In this document: positions 25,470 through 33,793 of the stretch, piece by piece
Numbering within the stretch: the stretch's first letter is position 1
Layout of the letters: the number at the start of each line of letters is the position of its first letter
NCBI RefSeq assembly: GCF_048268305.1
Contig: NZ_JBLWVT010000008.1
Coordinates: forward strand, 124,001 to 188,000
Direction of reading: 5' to 3'
Length of the DNA stretch: 64,000 nucleotides
From: Pseudodonghicola sp048268305
GTDB taxonomy: Bacteria > Pseudomonadota > Alphaproteobacteria > Rhodobacterales > Rhodobacteraceae
Program-made: the position numbers and the translations under genes
Notes under the pieces: generated by a model
What the model was told of the DNA's origin: nothing
The model's input: only the letters and a program-made list of their open reading frames with translations
Database searches by the model: none

Positions 25470-26929
25470 TCGCACTCGACACCCCCATCACCGCCGCCCC
25501 GGAACAGTTCACCGACCCCGCCGCCGCCGTCGCCCGGCTGGAGGCGCTTTATCGCCAATCGGTGGAATTCCTCTGCACCCGCTTCACCCAGGTGATGGCC
25601 AAGGGGGCGCCAGCGGCACGGATCAGGGCCTATTACCCTGAAATCCGCATCACCACCACGACCCACGCCCATGTCGACAGCCGGCTGAGCTTTGGTCATG
25701 TCCCCGCCCCCGGCACCTATGCGGCGACGATCACCCGTCCCGATCTCTTCCGCAACTATCTGAAACAGCAGATCGGCCTGCTGCTGGACAACCACGGGGT
25801 GCCGGTGACGGTGGGGCCTTCGACCACGCCGATGCCGGTGCATTTCGCCGTGGCCAATGACGCCGCCATCGCGGTCCCGCAGGAGGGCGCCACCCAATTC
25901 GTGCTGCGCGACATCTTCGACGTGCCGGACCTGAACACCACCAACGACGATATCGTCAACGGCACCTATCAACCCGCCGACGGGGTGGGCGCGCTGGCCC
26001 CCTTCACCGCGCAACGGGTCGATTATTCGCTGGCGCGGCTCAGCCATTACACCGCGACCGATCCCGAACATTTCCAGAACCACGTGCTGTTCACCAACTA
26101 TCAGTTCTATGTCAGCGCCTTCGAGGAATACGCCCGGGCGCAACTCGCCGATCCGAACAGCGGCTATTCCAGCTTCGTCAGCACCGGCAATGCCGAAATC
26201 TTCGCCCCTGACGAGGCGCTGGAACCTGCCGGCAAGATCCCGCAGATGCCGGCCTTTCACCTCAAGCGGCCGGATGGCAACGGGATCACCCTGGTCAACA
26301 TCGGGGTGGGCCCGTCGAACGCCAAGACCGCGACCGACCATATCGCCGTGCTGCGGCCGCATGCCTGGATCATGGTCGGCCATTGCGCCGGTCTCAGGAA
26401 CACCCAGGCGCTTGGCGATTTCGTCCTGGCCCATGCCTATCTGCGCGAGGACAAGGTGCTGGACGACGATCTGCCGGTCTGGGTGCCGATCCCGGCGCTG
26501 GCCGAAATCCAGGTGGCGCTGGAACAGGCGGTGGCGGAACTGACGCAACTTCAGGGCTATGACCTCAAGCGGGTAATGCGCACCGGCACGGTTGCCACGC
26601 TCGACAACCGCAACTGGGAACTGCGCGACCAGCGCGGGCCGGTGCAGCGCCTCAGCCAGTCGCGCGCCATCGGGCTCGACATGGAAAGCGGCACCATCGC
26701 CGCCAATGGCTATCGCTTCCGGGTGCCCTATGGCACGCTGCTCTGCGTCTCGGACAAACCCCTGCACGGAGAGTTGAAGCTGCCCGGCATGGCGTCGGAC
26801 TTTTACAAGACGCAGGTGTCGCGGCACCTGAACATCGGCATCCGCGCGATGGAGATCCTGCGCACCATGCCATTGGAACGCCTGCACAGCCGGAAATTGC
26901 GCTCTTTCGACGAAACCCCTTTCCTATAA
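25466..26929 (+). CDS. amn: AMP nucleosidase
   Basis: Hydrolyses AMP to adenine and ribose 5-phosphate. The ATG at 25466 overlaps the stop of adenine deaminase by four bases; the resulting 487 aa is the normal length. An N-terminal AMP-nucleosidase-specific domain (about 1-175, RIRAYYPEIRITTTTHAHVD) is followed by a nucleoside-phosphorylase-like catalytic domain (about 180-487) with NIGVGPSNAKTATDHIAVLRP, MVGHCAGLRNTQALGDFVLA and DMESGTIAANGYRFRVPYGTLLCVSDKP; the aspartate/glutamate pair near DMESG is the usual base-binding part. Coupling to adenine deaminase suggests disposal of excess adenylate and recovery of ribose phosphate. Confidence 0.95.
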   Translation: MIALDTPITAAPEQFTDPAAAVARLEALYRQSVEFLCTRFTQVMAKGAPAARIRAYYPEIRITTTTHAHVDSRLSFGHVPAPGTYAATITRPDLFRNYLKQQIGLLLDNHGVPVTVGPSTTPMPVHFAVANDAAIAVPQEGATQFVLRDIFDVPDLNTTNDDIVNGTYQPADGVGALAPFTAQRVDYSLARLSHYTATDPEHFQNHVLFTNYQFYVSAFEEYARAQLADPNSGYSSFVSTGNAEIFAPDEALEPAGKIPQMPAFHLKRPDGNGITLVNIGVGPSNAKTATDHIAVLRPHAWIMVGHCAGLRNTQALGDFVLAHAYLREDKVLDDDLPVWVPIPALAEIQVALEQAVAELTQLQGYDLKRVMRTGTVATLDNRNWELRDQRGPVQRLSQSRAIGLDMESGTIAANGYRFRVPYGTLLCVSDKPLHGELKLPGMASDFYKTQVSRHLNIGIRAMEILRTMPLERLHSRKLRSFDETPFL

Positions 26930-26962
26930 GGGCGAAAACCGGCCGTACCGGCGGAATTGGGC

Positions 26963-26991
26963 TTGATTTTCCCTCCCATGCGTTGTGTTAA
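26963..26991 (+). promoter_or_regulatory. Candidate sigma-70 promoter of the HU gene
   Basis: TTGATT and TGTTAA separated by 17 bases, with the HU start codon 66 bases after the -10 element. The -10 is imperfect, so this is a suggestion. Confidence 0.4.
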
Positions 26992-27056
26992 GCCGCGACA
27001 TAGCGCTAAGTTCACGCGATGAGGCCCAAGATCGGGCAGTCGAAGGAGATAAAGAA

Positions 27057-27347
27057 ATGGCAACCAAGCCGATGACCAAGACCCAGCTTGTCGCCGCCCT
27101 GGCCGAAGAAATGGGCGCTGACAAGAAAACCGCAGGCGCCGCGCTGGATGCGATCGCCGCGCTGATCACTCGTGAAGTGTCCGAAGGCGGCGCCGTGACC
27201 CTGCCGGGCATTGGCAAGATCTACTGCCGTGAGCGTCCCGAGCGGATGGTGCGCAACCCCGCCACCGGTGAACAGTTCACCAAAGAAGCCGACAAGGTCG
27301 TGAAGATGACCATCGCCAAGGCCCTGAAAGACAGCGTCAACGGCTGA
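27057..27347 (+). CDS. hup: HU-family DNA-binding protein
   Basis: Histone-like nucleoid protein of 96 aa that bends and compacts DNA without strong sequence preference. The start at 27057 has a strong AAGGAGA site; an upstream in-frame extension to 26985 covers the probable promoter and is rejected. The pattern is standard: TKTQLVAALAEEMGADKKTA helical hairpin, beta region GGAVTLPGIGKIYCRERPER and the arm ERMVRNPATGEQ, then a closing helix VVKMTIAKALKDSVNG. The arm retains the RNPATG sequence needed for DNA bending. Monocistronic, with its own terminator at 27374. Confidence 0.95.
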   Translation: MATKPMTKTQLVAALAEEMGADKKTAGAALDAIAALITREVSEGGAVTLPGIGKIYCRERPERMVRNPATGEQFTKEADKVVKMTIAKALKDSVNG

Positions 27348-27373
27348 TCGGCCCGGCTGGACCGAAGGTTACA

Positions 27374-27402
27374 GGGCCGCCCTCAGGCGGCCCTTTTTAT
27401 TT
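27374..27402 (+). terminator. Intrinsic terminator of the HU gene
   Basis: Perfect eight-base stem GGGCCGCC / GGCGGCCC with a CTCA loop, followed by TTTTTATTT, 27 bases after the stop codon. Confidence 0.9.
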
Positions 27403-27522
27403 GCAGGGCGGCCTTGCGCCTGCGGCCCTTGCCTCTGCCGTCCCGATCCCTTAGGTGCGGCGCCCCGCCCAATAGGATCCGATGCCACGCGATCCCCCGG
27501 TCCCAGCGCAGGAGCGACGCAT

Positions 27523-28410
27523 ATGAACCGCACGACCATACTTGCGCTAGGTAGCCTGTTCGTTGGCATTACCGTGCTGGGCATCAAGATTCTGGCCTGG
27601 AAGATGACCGGCTCGGTGGCCCTGATGTCGGACGCGCTGGAAAGCATCGTCAATGTCGCCACCGCCGCCGCCGCCCTGCTCGCGGTGATCTATGCCAGCC
27701 GGCCGCCGGATGCGAACCACCCCTATGGCCACCACAAGGCCGAGCTGTTCTCGGCCGTGCTGGAAGGGGTGATGATCGTCGCCGCGGCGCTCGCCATCCT
27801 GCACGAGGCCTGGGGCGCCTTCTTTGCCCCCCGGGTGATCGAGGCGCCGGTCGCCGGCCTTCTGGTCAATGGCGCCGCCAGCATGCTGAACGCATTCTGG
27901 TGCTGGATGCTGATCAACGAGGGCCGCAAGCTGCGCTCGCCGGCACTGGTGGCCGATGGCAAGCACCTGCGCACCGACGTGATCTCCTCCATCGGGGTGG
28001 CCTTCGGCGTGGTGATCGCGGTCGTGACCGGGCTGCCCTGGCTCGATCCGCTGATGGCGGTGCTGGTGGCGCTGAACATCCTCTGGGCCGGTTGGGGGGT
28101 GATGCGCCAATCGGTCGGCGGGCTGATGGATGAATCCCTGCCCGAGGACATGCTGGAGGAAATCCGCAAGGTCATCGCCACCGAGGCCACCGGAGCCTAT
28201 CAGGCGCATGATCTGCGCACCCGCCAGGCCGGCAGCGCCATCTTCATCGAGTTTCACCTGGTGGTGCCCGGAGATTCGACCGTGCATGAGGCGCATGAAG
28301 TCTGCGACCGGGTCGAGGCGGCGCTGGACAGGCTGCTGCCGGGCAGCATCACCACCATTCACGTCGAACCCGAGGAAAAGGCCAAACGCAGCGGCATCGT
28401 CGTCTATTAG
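27523..28410 (+). CDS. Cation diffusion facilitator family efflux transporter
   Basis: Proton-coupled exporter of divalent metal ions such as Zn, Fe or Mn. The 295-aa protein has six membrane helices in the first 200 residues and a cytoplasmic ferredoxin-like domain (about 205-290, DLRTRQAGSAIFIEFHLVVP). Metal-site residues are visible in the second helix (MSDALESIVN), the loop HPYGHHKAELFSAVLEG and the fifth helix (DGKHLRTDVISSIG), giving the D/E-H-D pattern typical of Fe/Zn-type members. GGAG lies ten bases before the ATG. It stands alone; no metal-responsive operator was identified. Confidence 0.92.
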   Translation: MNRTTILALGSLFVGITVLGIKILAWKMTGSVALMSDALESIVNVATAAAALLAVIYASRPPDANHPYGHHKAELFSAVLEGVMIVAAALAILHEAWGAFFAPRVIEAPVAGLLVNGAASMLNAFWCWMLINEGRKLRSPALVADGKHLRTDVISSIGVAFGVVIAVVTGLPWLDPLMAVLVALNILWAGWGVMRQSVGGLMDESLPEDMLEEIRKVIATEATGAYQAHDLRTRQAGSAIFIEFHLVVPGDSTVHEAHEVCDRVEAALDRLLPGSITTIHVEPEEKAKRSGIVVY

Positions 28411-28602
28411 ACTCTGCCTCAAGCCGAGGCACGTCGTTCCAGCGCCGCAACCGCGCGCTCGTCCCGACGCCACAGTCGCCGGCCGGCCGCCACTTCGGGC
28501 GGCAATTTCCCTCACGTCCCGATGCCTGGCTCCGAAATACACTTGCCTTCAGATCCTGGCGACTTATGAGTGATCCACCAGTTGCCCCATGGGAAGCGCG
28601 AC

Positions 28603-29277
28603 ATGAATATGCTAGATACCTTCGTCAAACCGATGCACCGGGAAGGGATCAAATTTGTCGCGGCCTTTGCCGTCGTCACCCTGCTGCTGTTCCTGATCTG
28701 GGATCCGCTGGGCTGGATCGGCGTCGGGCTGACCGTCTGGTGCTATTACTTCTTCCGCGATCCCGAACGGGTCACGCCGCAGCGCCCCGGGCTGATCGTC
28801 AGCCCGGCGGACGGTATCGTGTCGCTGATCGAACCGGCCGTGCCGCCGGCCGAACTGGGGCTGCCGGATGTGGCCCTGACCCGCGTCAGCGTGTTCATGA
28901 ACGTCTTCAACTGCCATGTGAACCGCACCCCCGTCGCCGGTGAGATCACCGCCATCGCCTATCGGCCGGGCACGTTCTTCAACGCCTCGCTCGACAAGGC
29001 CAGCACCGACAATGAACGCAACAGCCTGGCGATCCGCATGGGCGACGGGCGGCAGATCGCCGTGGTGCAGATCGCCGGCCTGGTGGCGCGCCGCATCGTC
29101 TGTTTCGCCAAGCCGGGCGACCGGCTGCAGACCGGCGAACGCTTCGGCCTGATCCGCTTCGGCTCCCGCCTCGATGTCTATCTGCCCGAGGGTGTGGACC
29201 CGCTGGTCAGCCTTGGTCAGACCATGGTGGCAGGCGAGACGGTGATCGCCGATCTGACCGTCGCCCCGGCGCAATAG
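28603..29277 (+). CDS. psd: Phosphatidylserine decarboxylase (short, Psd proenzyme)
   Basis: Decarboxylates phosphatidylserine to phosphatidylethanolamine. The 224-aa length matches the compact Psd form of many alphaproteobacteria. An N-terminal hydrophobic segment (FVAAFAVVTLLLFLIWDPLGWIG, in two adjoining pieces) anchors it in the membrane; SPADGIVSLIE and SVFMNVFNCHVNRTPVAGEI are conserved catalytic-region motifs. The self-cleavage site that yields the pyruvoyl group is the Gly-Ser of LIRFGSRLDVYLP near the C-terminus. I take the ATG at 28603 as the start; a second ATG follows six bases later. It heads a psd-pssA-pmtA operon with only 10 bp to pssA. Confidence 0.93.
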   Translation: MNMLDTFVKPMHREGIKFVAAFAVVTLLLFLIWDPLGWIGVGLTVWCYYFFRDPERVTPQRPGLIVSPADGIVSLIEPAVPPAELGLPDVALTRVSVFMNVFNCHVNRTPVAGEITAIAYRPGTFFNASLDKASTDNERNSLAIRMGDGRQIAVVQIAGLVARRIVCFAKPGDRLQTGERFGLIRFGSRLDVYLPEGVDPLVSLGQTMVAGETVIADLTVAPAQ

Positions 29278-29287
29278 GGGACGCGCT

Positions 29288-30031
29288 ATGCCGGAAAGTT
29301 CTGCTGACAAGTTCCCGCTGGTCCAGCTTCTGCCCAATATGCTGACAATCGCGGCGATCTGCGCCGGGCTCAGCGCGATCCGCTTCGGCATCGCCGGCGA
29401 CGTGGCGCTGGCGGTCAAGCTGATCCTGGCCGCCTGCGTGCTGGATGGGCTCGACGGGCGGCTGGCCCGTATCCTCGGCAGCGACAGCAAGATGGGGGCC
29501 GAACTGGATTCGCTCGCCGATTTCCTGAACTTCGGCGTCGCCCCCCCGCTGGTGATCTATTACTGGGCGCTGCAGGACATGCGCAACGCCGCCTGGATCG
29601 CCGTGCTGGTCTATGCAGTCTGCTGCGTGATGCGGCTGGCGCGGTTCAACGTCTCGTCCAAATCCGAAGAGGGCAACAGTTCGGGCGCCTATTTCCAGGG
29701 GGTGCCATCCCCCGCCGGGGCGCTGCTGGTGATGCTGCCGCTGTTTCTGGCCTTCGCCTTTCCCGCCCTGCCGCGGCTGCCCTCAGGGCTTATCGGTCTC
29801 TATACCGCGCTGATCGGCCTCTTGATGATCAGTCGGATGCCGACCTGGTCGTTCAAGACGGCGAAGATTTCCCGCGAGAACGTGAAATTCTTTCTGGTCG
29901 CCTTTGCCCTCTTTGCAGCGGCGCTGCTGATCTATTTCTGGATCACGCTGGTGGTGCTCAGTTTCGCTTATGCCGGCATGCTGCTCTGGGGCGTGCTGAC
30001 CAAGCCTTCCATCAAGAGCCACAAGGGTTAA
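29288..30031 (+). CDS. pssA: CDP-diacylglycerol-serine O-phosphatidyltransferase
   Basis: Makes phosphatidylserine from CDP-diacylglycerol and serine at the inner membrane. The 247-aa protein carries the CDP-alcohol phosphatidyltransferase signature: DGLDGRLARILGSDSKMG followed by AELDSLADFLNFG, giving the DG-x2-AR-x8-G-x3-D-x3-D pattern. About seven membrane helices are predicted across the rest. It is the type II (membrane-spanning) synthase. It stands between psd, which uses its product, and pmtA, which methylates the product of psd. Confidence 0.94.
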   Translation: MPESSADKFPLVQLLPNMLTIAAICAGLSAIRFGIAGDVALAVKLILAACVLDGLDGRLARILGSDSKMGAELDSLADFLNFGVAPPLVIYYWALQDMRNAAWIAVLVYAVCCVMRLARFNVSSKSEEGNSSGAYFQGVPSPAGALLVMLPLFLAFAFPALPRLPSGLIGLYTALIGLLMISRMPTWSFKTAKISRENVKFFLVAFALFAAALLIYFWITLVVLSFAYAGMLLWGVLTKPSIKSHKG

Positions 30032-30035
30032 TTCG

Positions 30036-30656
30036 TTGGACATCAAAGCCGTTCAAAATTCCTACGCCCGCTGGGCGCCGGTCTATGACAAGACCTTCGG
30101 GGCCATTACAAACGACGGGCGGCGTCGCGCGGTCGATCACATCAACGCCGGCACGGGCACGGTGCTGGAAGTCGGCGTCGGCACCGGGCTGGCGCTGCAG
30201 TTCTACAAGCCCGAACTGCAGGTGACCGGCATCGACTATAGTGAAGAGATGCTGGCCCAGGCCAAGAAGAAGGTGACGCGGCTGGGGCTGAGGCAGGTGG
30301 CCGAGCTGAGGCAGATGGACGCCCGCCAGCTCGACTTTCCCGACGACCATTTCGACACTGTCGCCGCGATGCACGTGCTGTCGGTGGTGCCGGAGCCCCG
30401 CCGGGTGATGTCGGAAATCGCCCGGGTCTGCAAACCCGGTGGCCAGGTGGTGATATCCAACCACTTCAAGCGCGAGGAAGGGCCCCTGGCCGTGCTCGAA
30501 CGCGTCTCGGCCCCCTTCGCCAACGTGCTGGGCTGGCATTCCGATTTCGCCATCGAAACCGTGCTGGGCGAAGAGATACTGGAAATCGAGGACAAGAAGG
30601 CACTGCCGCCGCTCGGCATGATGACGCTTCTGGTGCTTCGCAAAAAGGCGGCCTGA
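30036..30656 (+). CDS. pmtA: Phosphatidylethanolamine N-methyltransferase, Rhodobacter type
   Basis: SAM-dependent class I methyltransferase expected to methylate phosphatidylethanolamine stepwise to phosphatidylcholine. The 206-aa length and opening YARWAPVYDKTFGAITNDGR match the small PmtA described in Rhodobacter sphaeroides. SAM motif I is VLEVGVGTGLALQFY (about 42-56), the acidic residue after strand 2 is in TGIDYSEEM, and motif III-like ARVCKPGGQVVISNH follows. The start appears to be TTG at 30036, four bases after the pssA stop, supported by AAGGG in the pssA 3' end; no ATG lies near. The operon setting makes the lipid role much more likely than a ubiquinone or generic methyltransferase. 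Confidence 0.88.
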   Translation: MDIKAVQNSYARWAPVYDKTFGAITNDGRRRAVDHINAGTGTVLEVGVGTGLALQFYKPELQVTGIDYSEEMLAQAKKKVTRLGLRQVAELRQMDARQLDFPDDHFDTVAAMHVLSVVPEPRRVMSEIARVCKPGGQVVISNHFKREEGPLAVLERVSAPFANVLGWHSDFAIETVLGEEILEIEDKKALPPLGMMTLLVLRKKAA

Positions 30657-30725
30657 GCCCCCCTTGCCTTCGCCCCCTGCGATCTCTAGCCCTGTCGGGG
30701 CGAGGAAACCGGGGGGAGAGGCCAA

Positions 30726-31616
30726 GTGGACACGCGCGCAATCTTCATGGGGCTCGCCTTTGCCTTCATGTGGTCCTCGGCCTTCACCTCGGCGCGGATC
30801 ATCGTCGCCGATGCCTCGCCCCTGTTCTCGCTGGCGCTGCGGTTCCTGATCTCCGGACTGTTGGGGGTGATCATCGCCCTACTGATGGGGCAGAGCCTGC
30901 GGCTGACGCGACCGCAATGGATCGCTACCCTTCTGTTCGGCCTCTGCCAGAACGCGCTCTATCTCGGGCTCAACTTCATCGCCATGCAGACGGTCGAGGC
31001 CGGGCTCGCCACCATCATCGCCTCGGTCATGCCGCTGCTGGTGGCCTTGGCAAGCTGGCTGATCCTGGGCGAGCGGCTGCGCCCGCTGGGGTTTCTGGGA
31101 CTGATCCTGGGCTTTGCCGGTGTCGGTCTGATCATGAGCACGCGGATCGGCGCCGGCGCCGATCTTCACGGCGTGATCCTCTGCGGCTTCGGCGTGCTGG
31201 CACTGACCTTTGCGACACTGGCAGTGCGCAAGGCGACCTCAGGCGGGAATTTCATGATGATCGTCGGATTGCAGATGCTGGTGGGGGCGGCGCTGTTGTT
31301 CATCGCCGCGCCGCTGACCGAGGAGTTCCACATCACCCTCAGCCCCCGCTGGATCGCCGCCTTCGCCTATACCACCCTGGTGCCGGGGCTGGCGGCCACC
31401 TATGTCTGGGTGCTGCTCTTGCACCGGATCGGCGCCACCCGCGCGGCGACCTTCCATTTCCTCAACCCCGTCTTCGGTGTCGCCATCGCCGCCGCGCTGC
31501 TGGGGGAGCGGCTGGGGTCCCTGGATCTGGTCGGCGTGCTGATCGTCACCGCCGGGATCCTCGCCGTGCAACTCGCCCGCCAGCCGGCCCCCGCGGCCGT
31601 GCCGACCAAAGACTAG
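30726..31616 (+). CDS. EamA/RhaT-family (DMT) transporter
   Basis: Inner-membrane carrier of the drug/metabolite transporter superfamily with two EamA repeats and ten predicted helices in 296 aa. The first repeat opens MGLAFAFMWSSAFTSARIIV and includes FIAMQTVEAGLATIIASVMP and ILGERLRPLGFLGLILGFAG; the second contains LVPGLAATYVWVLLLHRIGA and LLGERLGSLDLVGVLIVTAG. The start is GTG at 30726, preceded by GGGGGGAGAG. The substrate cannot be told; amino acids or their metabolites are common among relatives. No partner gene. Confidence 0.88.
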   Translation: MDTRAIFMGLAFAFMWSSAFTSARIIVADASPLFSLALRFLISGLLGVIIALLMGQSLRLTRPQWIATLLFGLCQNALYLGLNFIAMQTVEAGLATIIASVMPLLVALASWLILGERLRPLGFLGLILGFAGVGLIMSTRIGAGADLHGVILCGFGVLALTFATLAVRKATSGGNFMMIVGLQMLVGAALLFIAAPLTEEFHITLSPRWIAAFAYTTLVPGLAATYVWVLLLHRIGATRAATFHFLNPVFGVAIAAALLGERLGSLDLVGVLIVTAGILAVQLARQPAPAAVPTKD

Positions 31617-31683
31617 CGAAGATCCCTTTGCTTCTGGCGAAACCGACCCATCTAATGCATCAAAGACGCGCAGGAGATCATGC

Positions 31684-32127
31684 ATGACCACATACAGCAA
31701 AGACCCCGCCGCCATCGCCGCCCTGTCGCCTGAGGAATATTTCGTCACGCAGGAGGCCGGGACCGAACGGCCGGGCACCGGCAAGCTGCTCTATAACACC
31801 GCGCCGGGGATTTACGTCGATATCGTCTCGGGGGAACCCCTGTTCGCCTCGGCCGACAAGTTCGAGTCGCATTGCGGCTGGCCCAGCTTCACCAAACCGA
31901 TCGAACCGGCCCATGTGGTCGAGATCGAGGACCGTTCGCACGGCATGATCCGCACCGAGGTGCGGTCGCACTATGGCGACAGCCATCTGGGGCATGTCTT
32001 TCCCGACGGGCCGCGGGATCGTGGCGGGCTGCGCTATTGCATCAACTCGGCCTCGCTGCGGTTCATCCCGCGCGAGGAGATGGAGGCCGAGGGCTATGGC
32101 GCCTATCTGGACCAGGTGGAGGGATAA
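31684..32127 (+). CDS. msrB: Peptide-methionine (R)-S-oxide reductase
   Basis: Reduces methionine-R-sulfoxide in oxidised proteins. The 147-aa protein has the conserved core KFESHCGWPSF, HLGHVFPDGP and RYCINSASLRF, the latter with the catalytic cysteine; the cysteine in SHCGWPSF could act in resolving. The two CxxC pairs that bind structural zinc in E. coli MsrB are missing (positions read DIVSGEPLF and RSHYGDSHLGH), so this is the zinc-free form. Four bases separate it from msrA, and together they repair both sulfoxide stereoisomers. No signal peptide, so it works in the cytoplasm. Confidence 0.95.
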   Translation: MTTYSKDPAAIAALSPEEYFVTQEAGTERPGTGKLLYNTAPGIYVDIVSGEPLFASADKFESHCGWPSFTKPIEPAHVVEIEDRSHGMIRTEVRSHYGDSHLGHVFPDGPRDRGGLRYCINSASLRFIPREEMEAEGYGAYLDQVEG

Positions 32128-32131
32128 GAGA

Positions 32132-32641
32132 ATGGCCAAGACCGAACGCGCCGTGCTGGCGGGGGGATGTTTCTGGGGGATGCAGGATCTGATCCGGCGG
32201 CTGCCCGGGGTGATGGCGACCCGCGTCGGCTATACCGGCGGCGATGTCCCGAATGCCACCTATCGCAACCACGGCACCCATGCCGAGGGGATCGAGATCA
32301 CCTTCGACCCTGAAAAGATCAGCTATCGCCAAATTCTCGAGGTCTTCTTCCAGATCCACGACCCCACCACGGTGAACCGTCAGGGCAATGACATCGGGCT
32401 CAGCTATCGCTCCGCCATCTATTACGTCGACGAGGCGCAGAAGGCGGTGGCGCTGGACACCATTGCCGATGTCGACGCCTCCGGCCTTTGGCCCGGCCGC
32501 GTGGTGACCGAGGTGGAGCCGGTGGGCGATTTCTGGCAGGCCGAGGAGGAACATCAGGATTATCTGGTGAAACACCCCAACGGCTATACCTGCCATTTCC
32601 CGCGTCCCGGCTGGGTGCTGCCGAAACGGGCGGCGGAATAA
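32132..32641 (+). CDS. msrA: Peptide-methionine (S)-S-oxide reductase
   Basis: Reduces methionine-S-sulfoxide. The ATG at 32132 opens with AKTERAVLAGGCFWGMQDLI, where the GCFWG cysteine is the nucleophile; the long in-frame extension upstream lies inside msrB and is rejected. Other signatures are RVGYTGGDVPNATYRNHGTH and HAEGIEITFDP, and EEHQDYLVKHPNGYTCHFPR at the C-terminus, whose cysteine may act in recycling. The 169-aa length is usual. Co-transcribed with msrB. Confidence 0.95.
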   Translation: MAKTERAVLAGGCFWGMQDLIRRLPGVMATRVGYTGGDVPNATYRNHGTHAEGIEITFDPEKISYRQILEVFFQIHDPTTVNRQGNDIGLSYRSAIYYVDEAQKAVALDTIADVDASGLWPGRVVTEVEPVGDFWQAEEEHQDYLVKHPNGYTCHFPRPGWVLPKRAAE

Positions 32642-32682
32642 GGTCTGACAACGGGAGACGGGGGGCGGTCTGCCCCCCGCGC

Positions 32683-32712
32683 CCCCCGAGGATATTTTCA
32701 GCTAGAAAAAGA
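32683..32712 (+). repeat. Short intergenic repeat, copy C
   Basis: Reads CCCCCCGAGGATATTTTCAG followed by CTAGAAAAAG. The GATATTT--AGCTAGAAAAAG core agrees with copies A and B, whereas the left part differs. It lies between convergent msrA and queG and supplies the queG stop codon and last codons. Confidence 0.75.
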
Positions 32713-33753
32713 GCCAAGCCGGGCCAACGCCCAGCGGGCGGCCTCCGCGACCACCGGGTCGGGATCGTCGGCCAGAGGCTGGGCCGCCGAAATCAGGCTC
32801 TGATCCCCGGAATTGCCGATGGCATAGAGCACGTTGCGGATGAAGCGGTCGCGGCCGATCCGCTTGATCGGCGAGCCGGAAAAGCGGGCGCGAAAACCCG
32901 CGTCGTCGAGCCCGGCGAGATCGGCGAGCTGGGGCGCCCTGAGATCGTCGCGCGCGGCATAGCGGATGTCACTGGCAGCCACCGCGAATTTGTTCCAGGG
33001 GCAGGCGGCGAGACAATCATCGCAGCCATAGATGCGATTGCCGAGCTTTCCGCGCAGCTCTTCCGGCACCGGCCCCTTGTATTCGATGGTCAGGTAGGAA
33101 ATGCAGCGCCGCGCGTCGAGCCGATAGGGCGCCGGGAAGGCATCGGTCGGGCAGGCGGTCTGGCAGGCGGTGCAGGAACCGCAATGGTCACGTTCCGGCG
33201 CATCAGCGGGCAGCTCCAGCGTGGTGAAAACAGAGCCTAAAAAGGCCCAATTGCCGAAGTCCCGGCTGACCAGGTTGGTGTGCTTGCCCTGCCAGCCGAG
33301 GCCGGCGGCCTGCGCCAGCGGCTTTTCCGGCACCGGGGCGGTATCGACGAAGACCTTCACCTCGCCCCCCGCTTCCGCGATCAGCCAGCGCGCCAGGCGT
33401 TTGAGCCGCTTCTTGACCAGATCGTGGTAATCCTTGTTCTGCGCATAGACCGAGATCGCGCCACGGTCGGGTTGCGTCAGGATGGCGCGCGGATCGTGGT
33501 CGGGGGTATAGCTTTCGGCCAGCATGAGGACCGAGCGCGCCTCGGGCCAGAGCTGATGCGGATCGCCGCGCCAATGGCTGCGCTCCTCCATCCAGCCCAT
33601 CTGGCCATGATACCCCGCCTGCAGGAAGGCCTCGAGCCGGGCCGGCACCTCGGGGATATCCCAGGGGCGGCAGATACGCGCGGCCACGAAGCCTTCGGCC
33701 CGGGCCTGGTCAACCAGTCTCTGTTTCAGGGCAATCGGGTCGGTCACGGACAA
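32698..33753 (-). CDS. queG: Epoxyqueuosine reductase
   Basis: Last step of queuosine synthesis: reduces epoxyqueuosine at the wobble position of tRNAs with GUN anticodons, using cobalamin and two 4Fe-4S clusters. The 351 aa show an N-terminal catalytic part (YTPDHDPRAILTQPDRGAIS, VDTAPVPEKPLAQAAGLGWQ) and ferredoxin-like cluster motifs CGSCTACQTACPTDAF and CDDCLAACPWNKFA. A short HEAT-like tail includes RFIRNVLYAIGNSGD and ADDPDPVVAEAARWALARLG. The final residues GSFSS and the stop are encoded inside copy C of the intergenic repeat. queA and tgt are not in the window. Confidence 0.95.
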   Translation of the reverse strand: MSVTDPIALKQRLVDQARAEGFVAARICRPWDIPEVPARLEAFLQAGYHGQMGWMEERSHWRGDPHQLWPEARSVLMLAESYTPDHDPRAILTQPDRGAISVYAQNKDYHDLVKKRLKRLARWLIAEAGGEVKVFVDTAPVPEKPLAQAAGLGWQGKHTNLVSRDFGNWAFLGSVFTTLELPADAPERDHCGSCTACQTACPTDAFPAPYRLDARRCISYLTIEYKGPVPEELRGKLGNRIYGCDDCLAACPWNKFAVAASDIRYAARDDLRAPQLADLAGLDDAGFRARFSGSPIKRIGRDRFIRNVLYAIGNSGDQSLISAAQPLADDPDPVVAEAARWALARLGSFSS

Positions 33754-33793
33754 GGCGGCCTCGGGCTTCCTGCGCGGGCGGCGCCGGTCAGGG

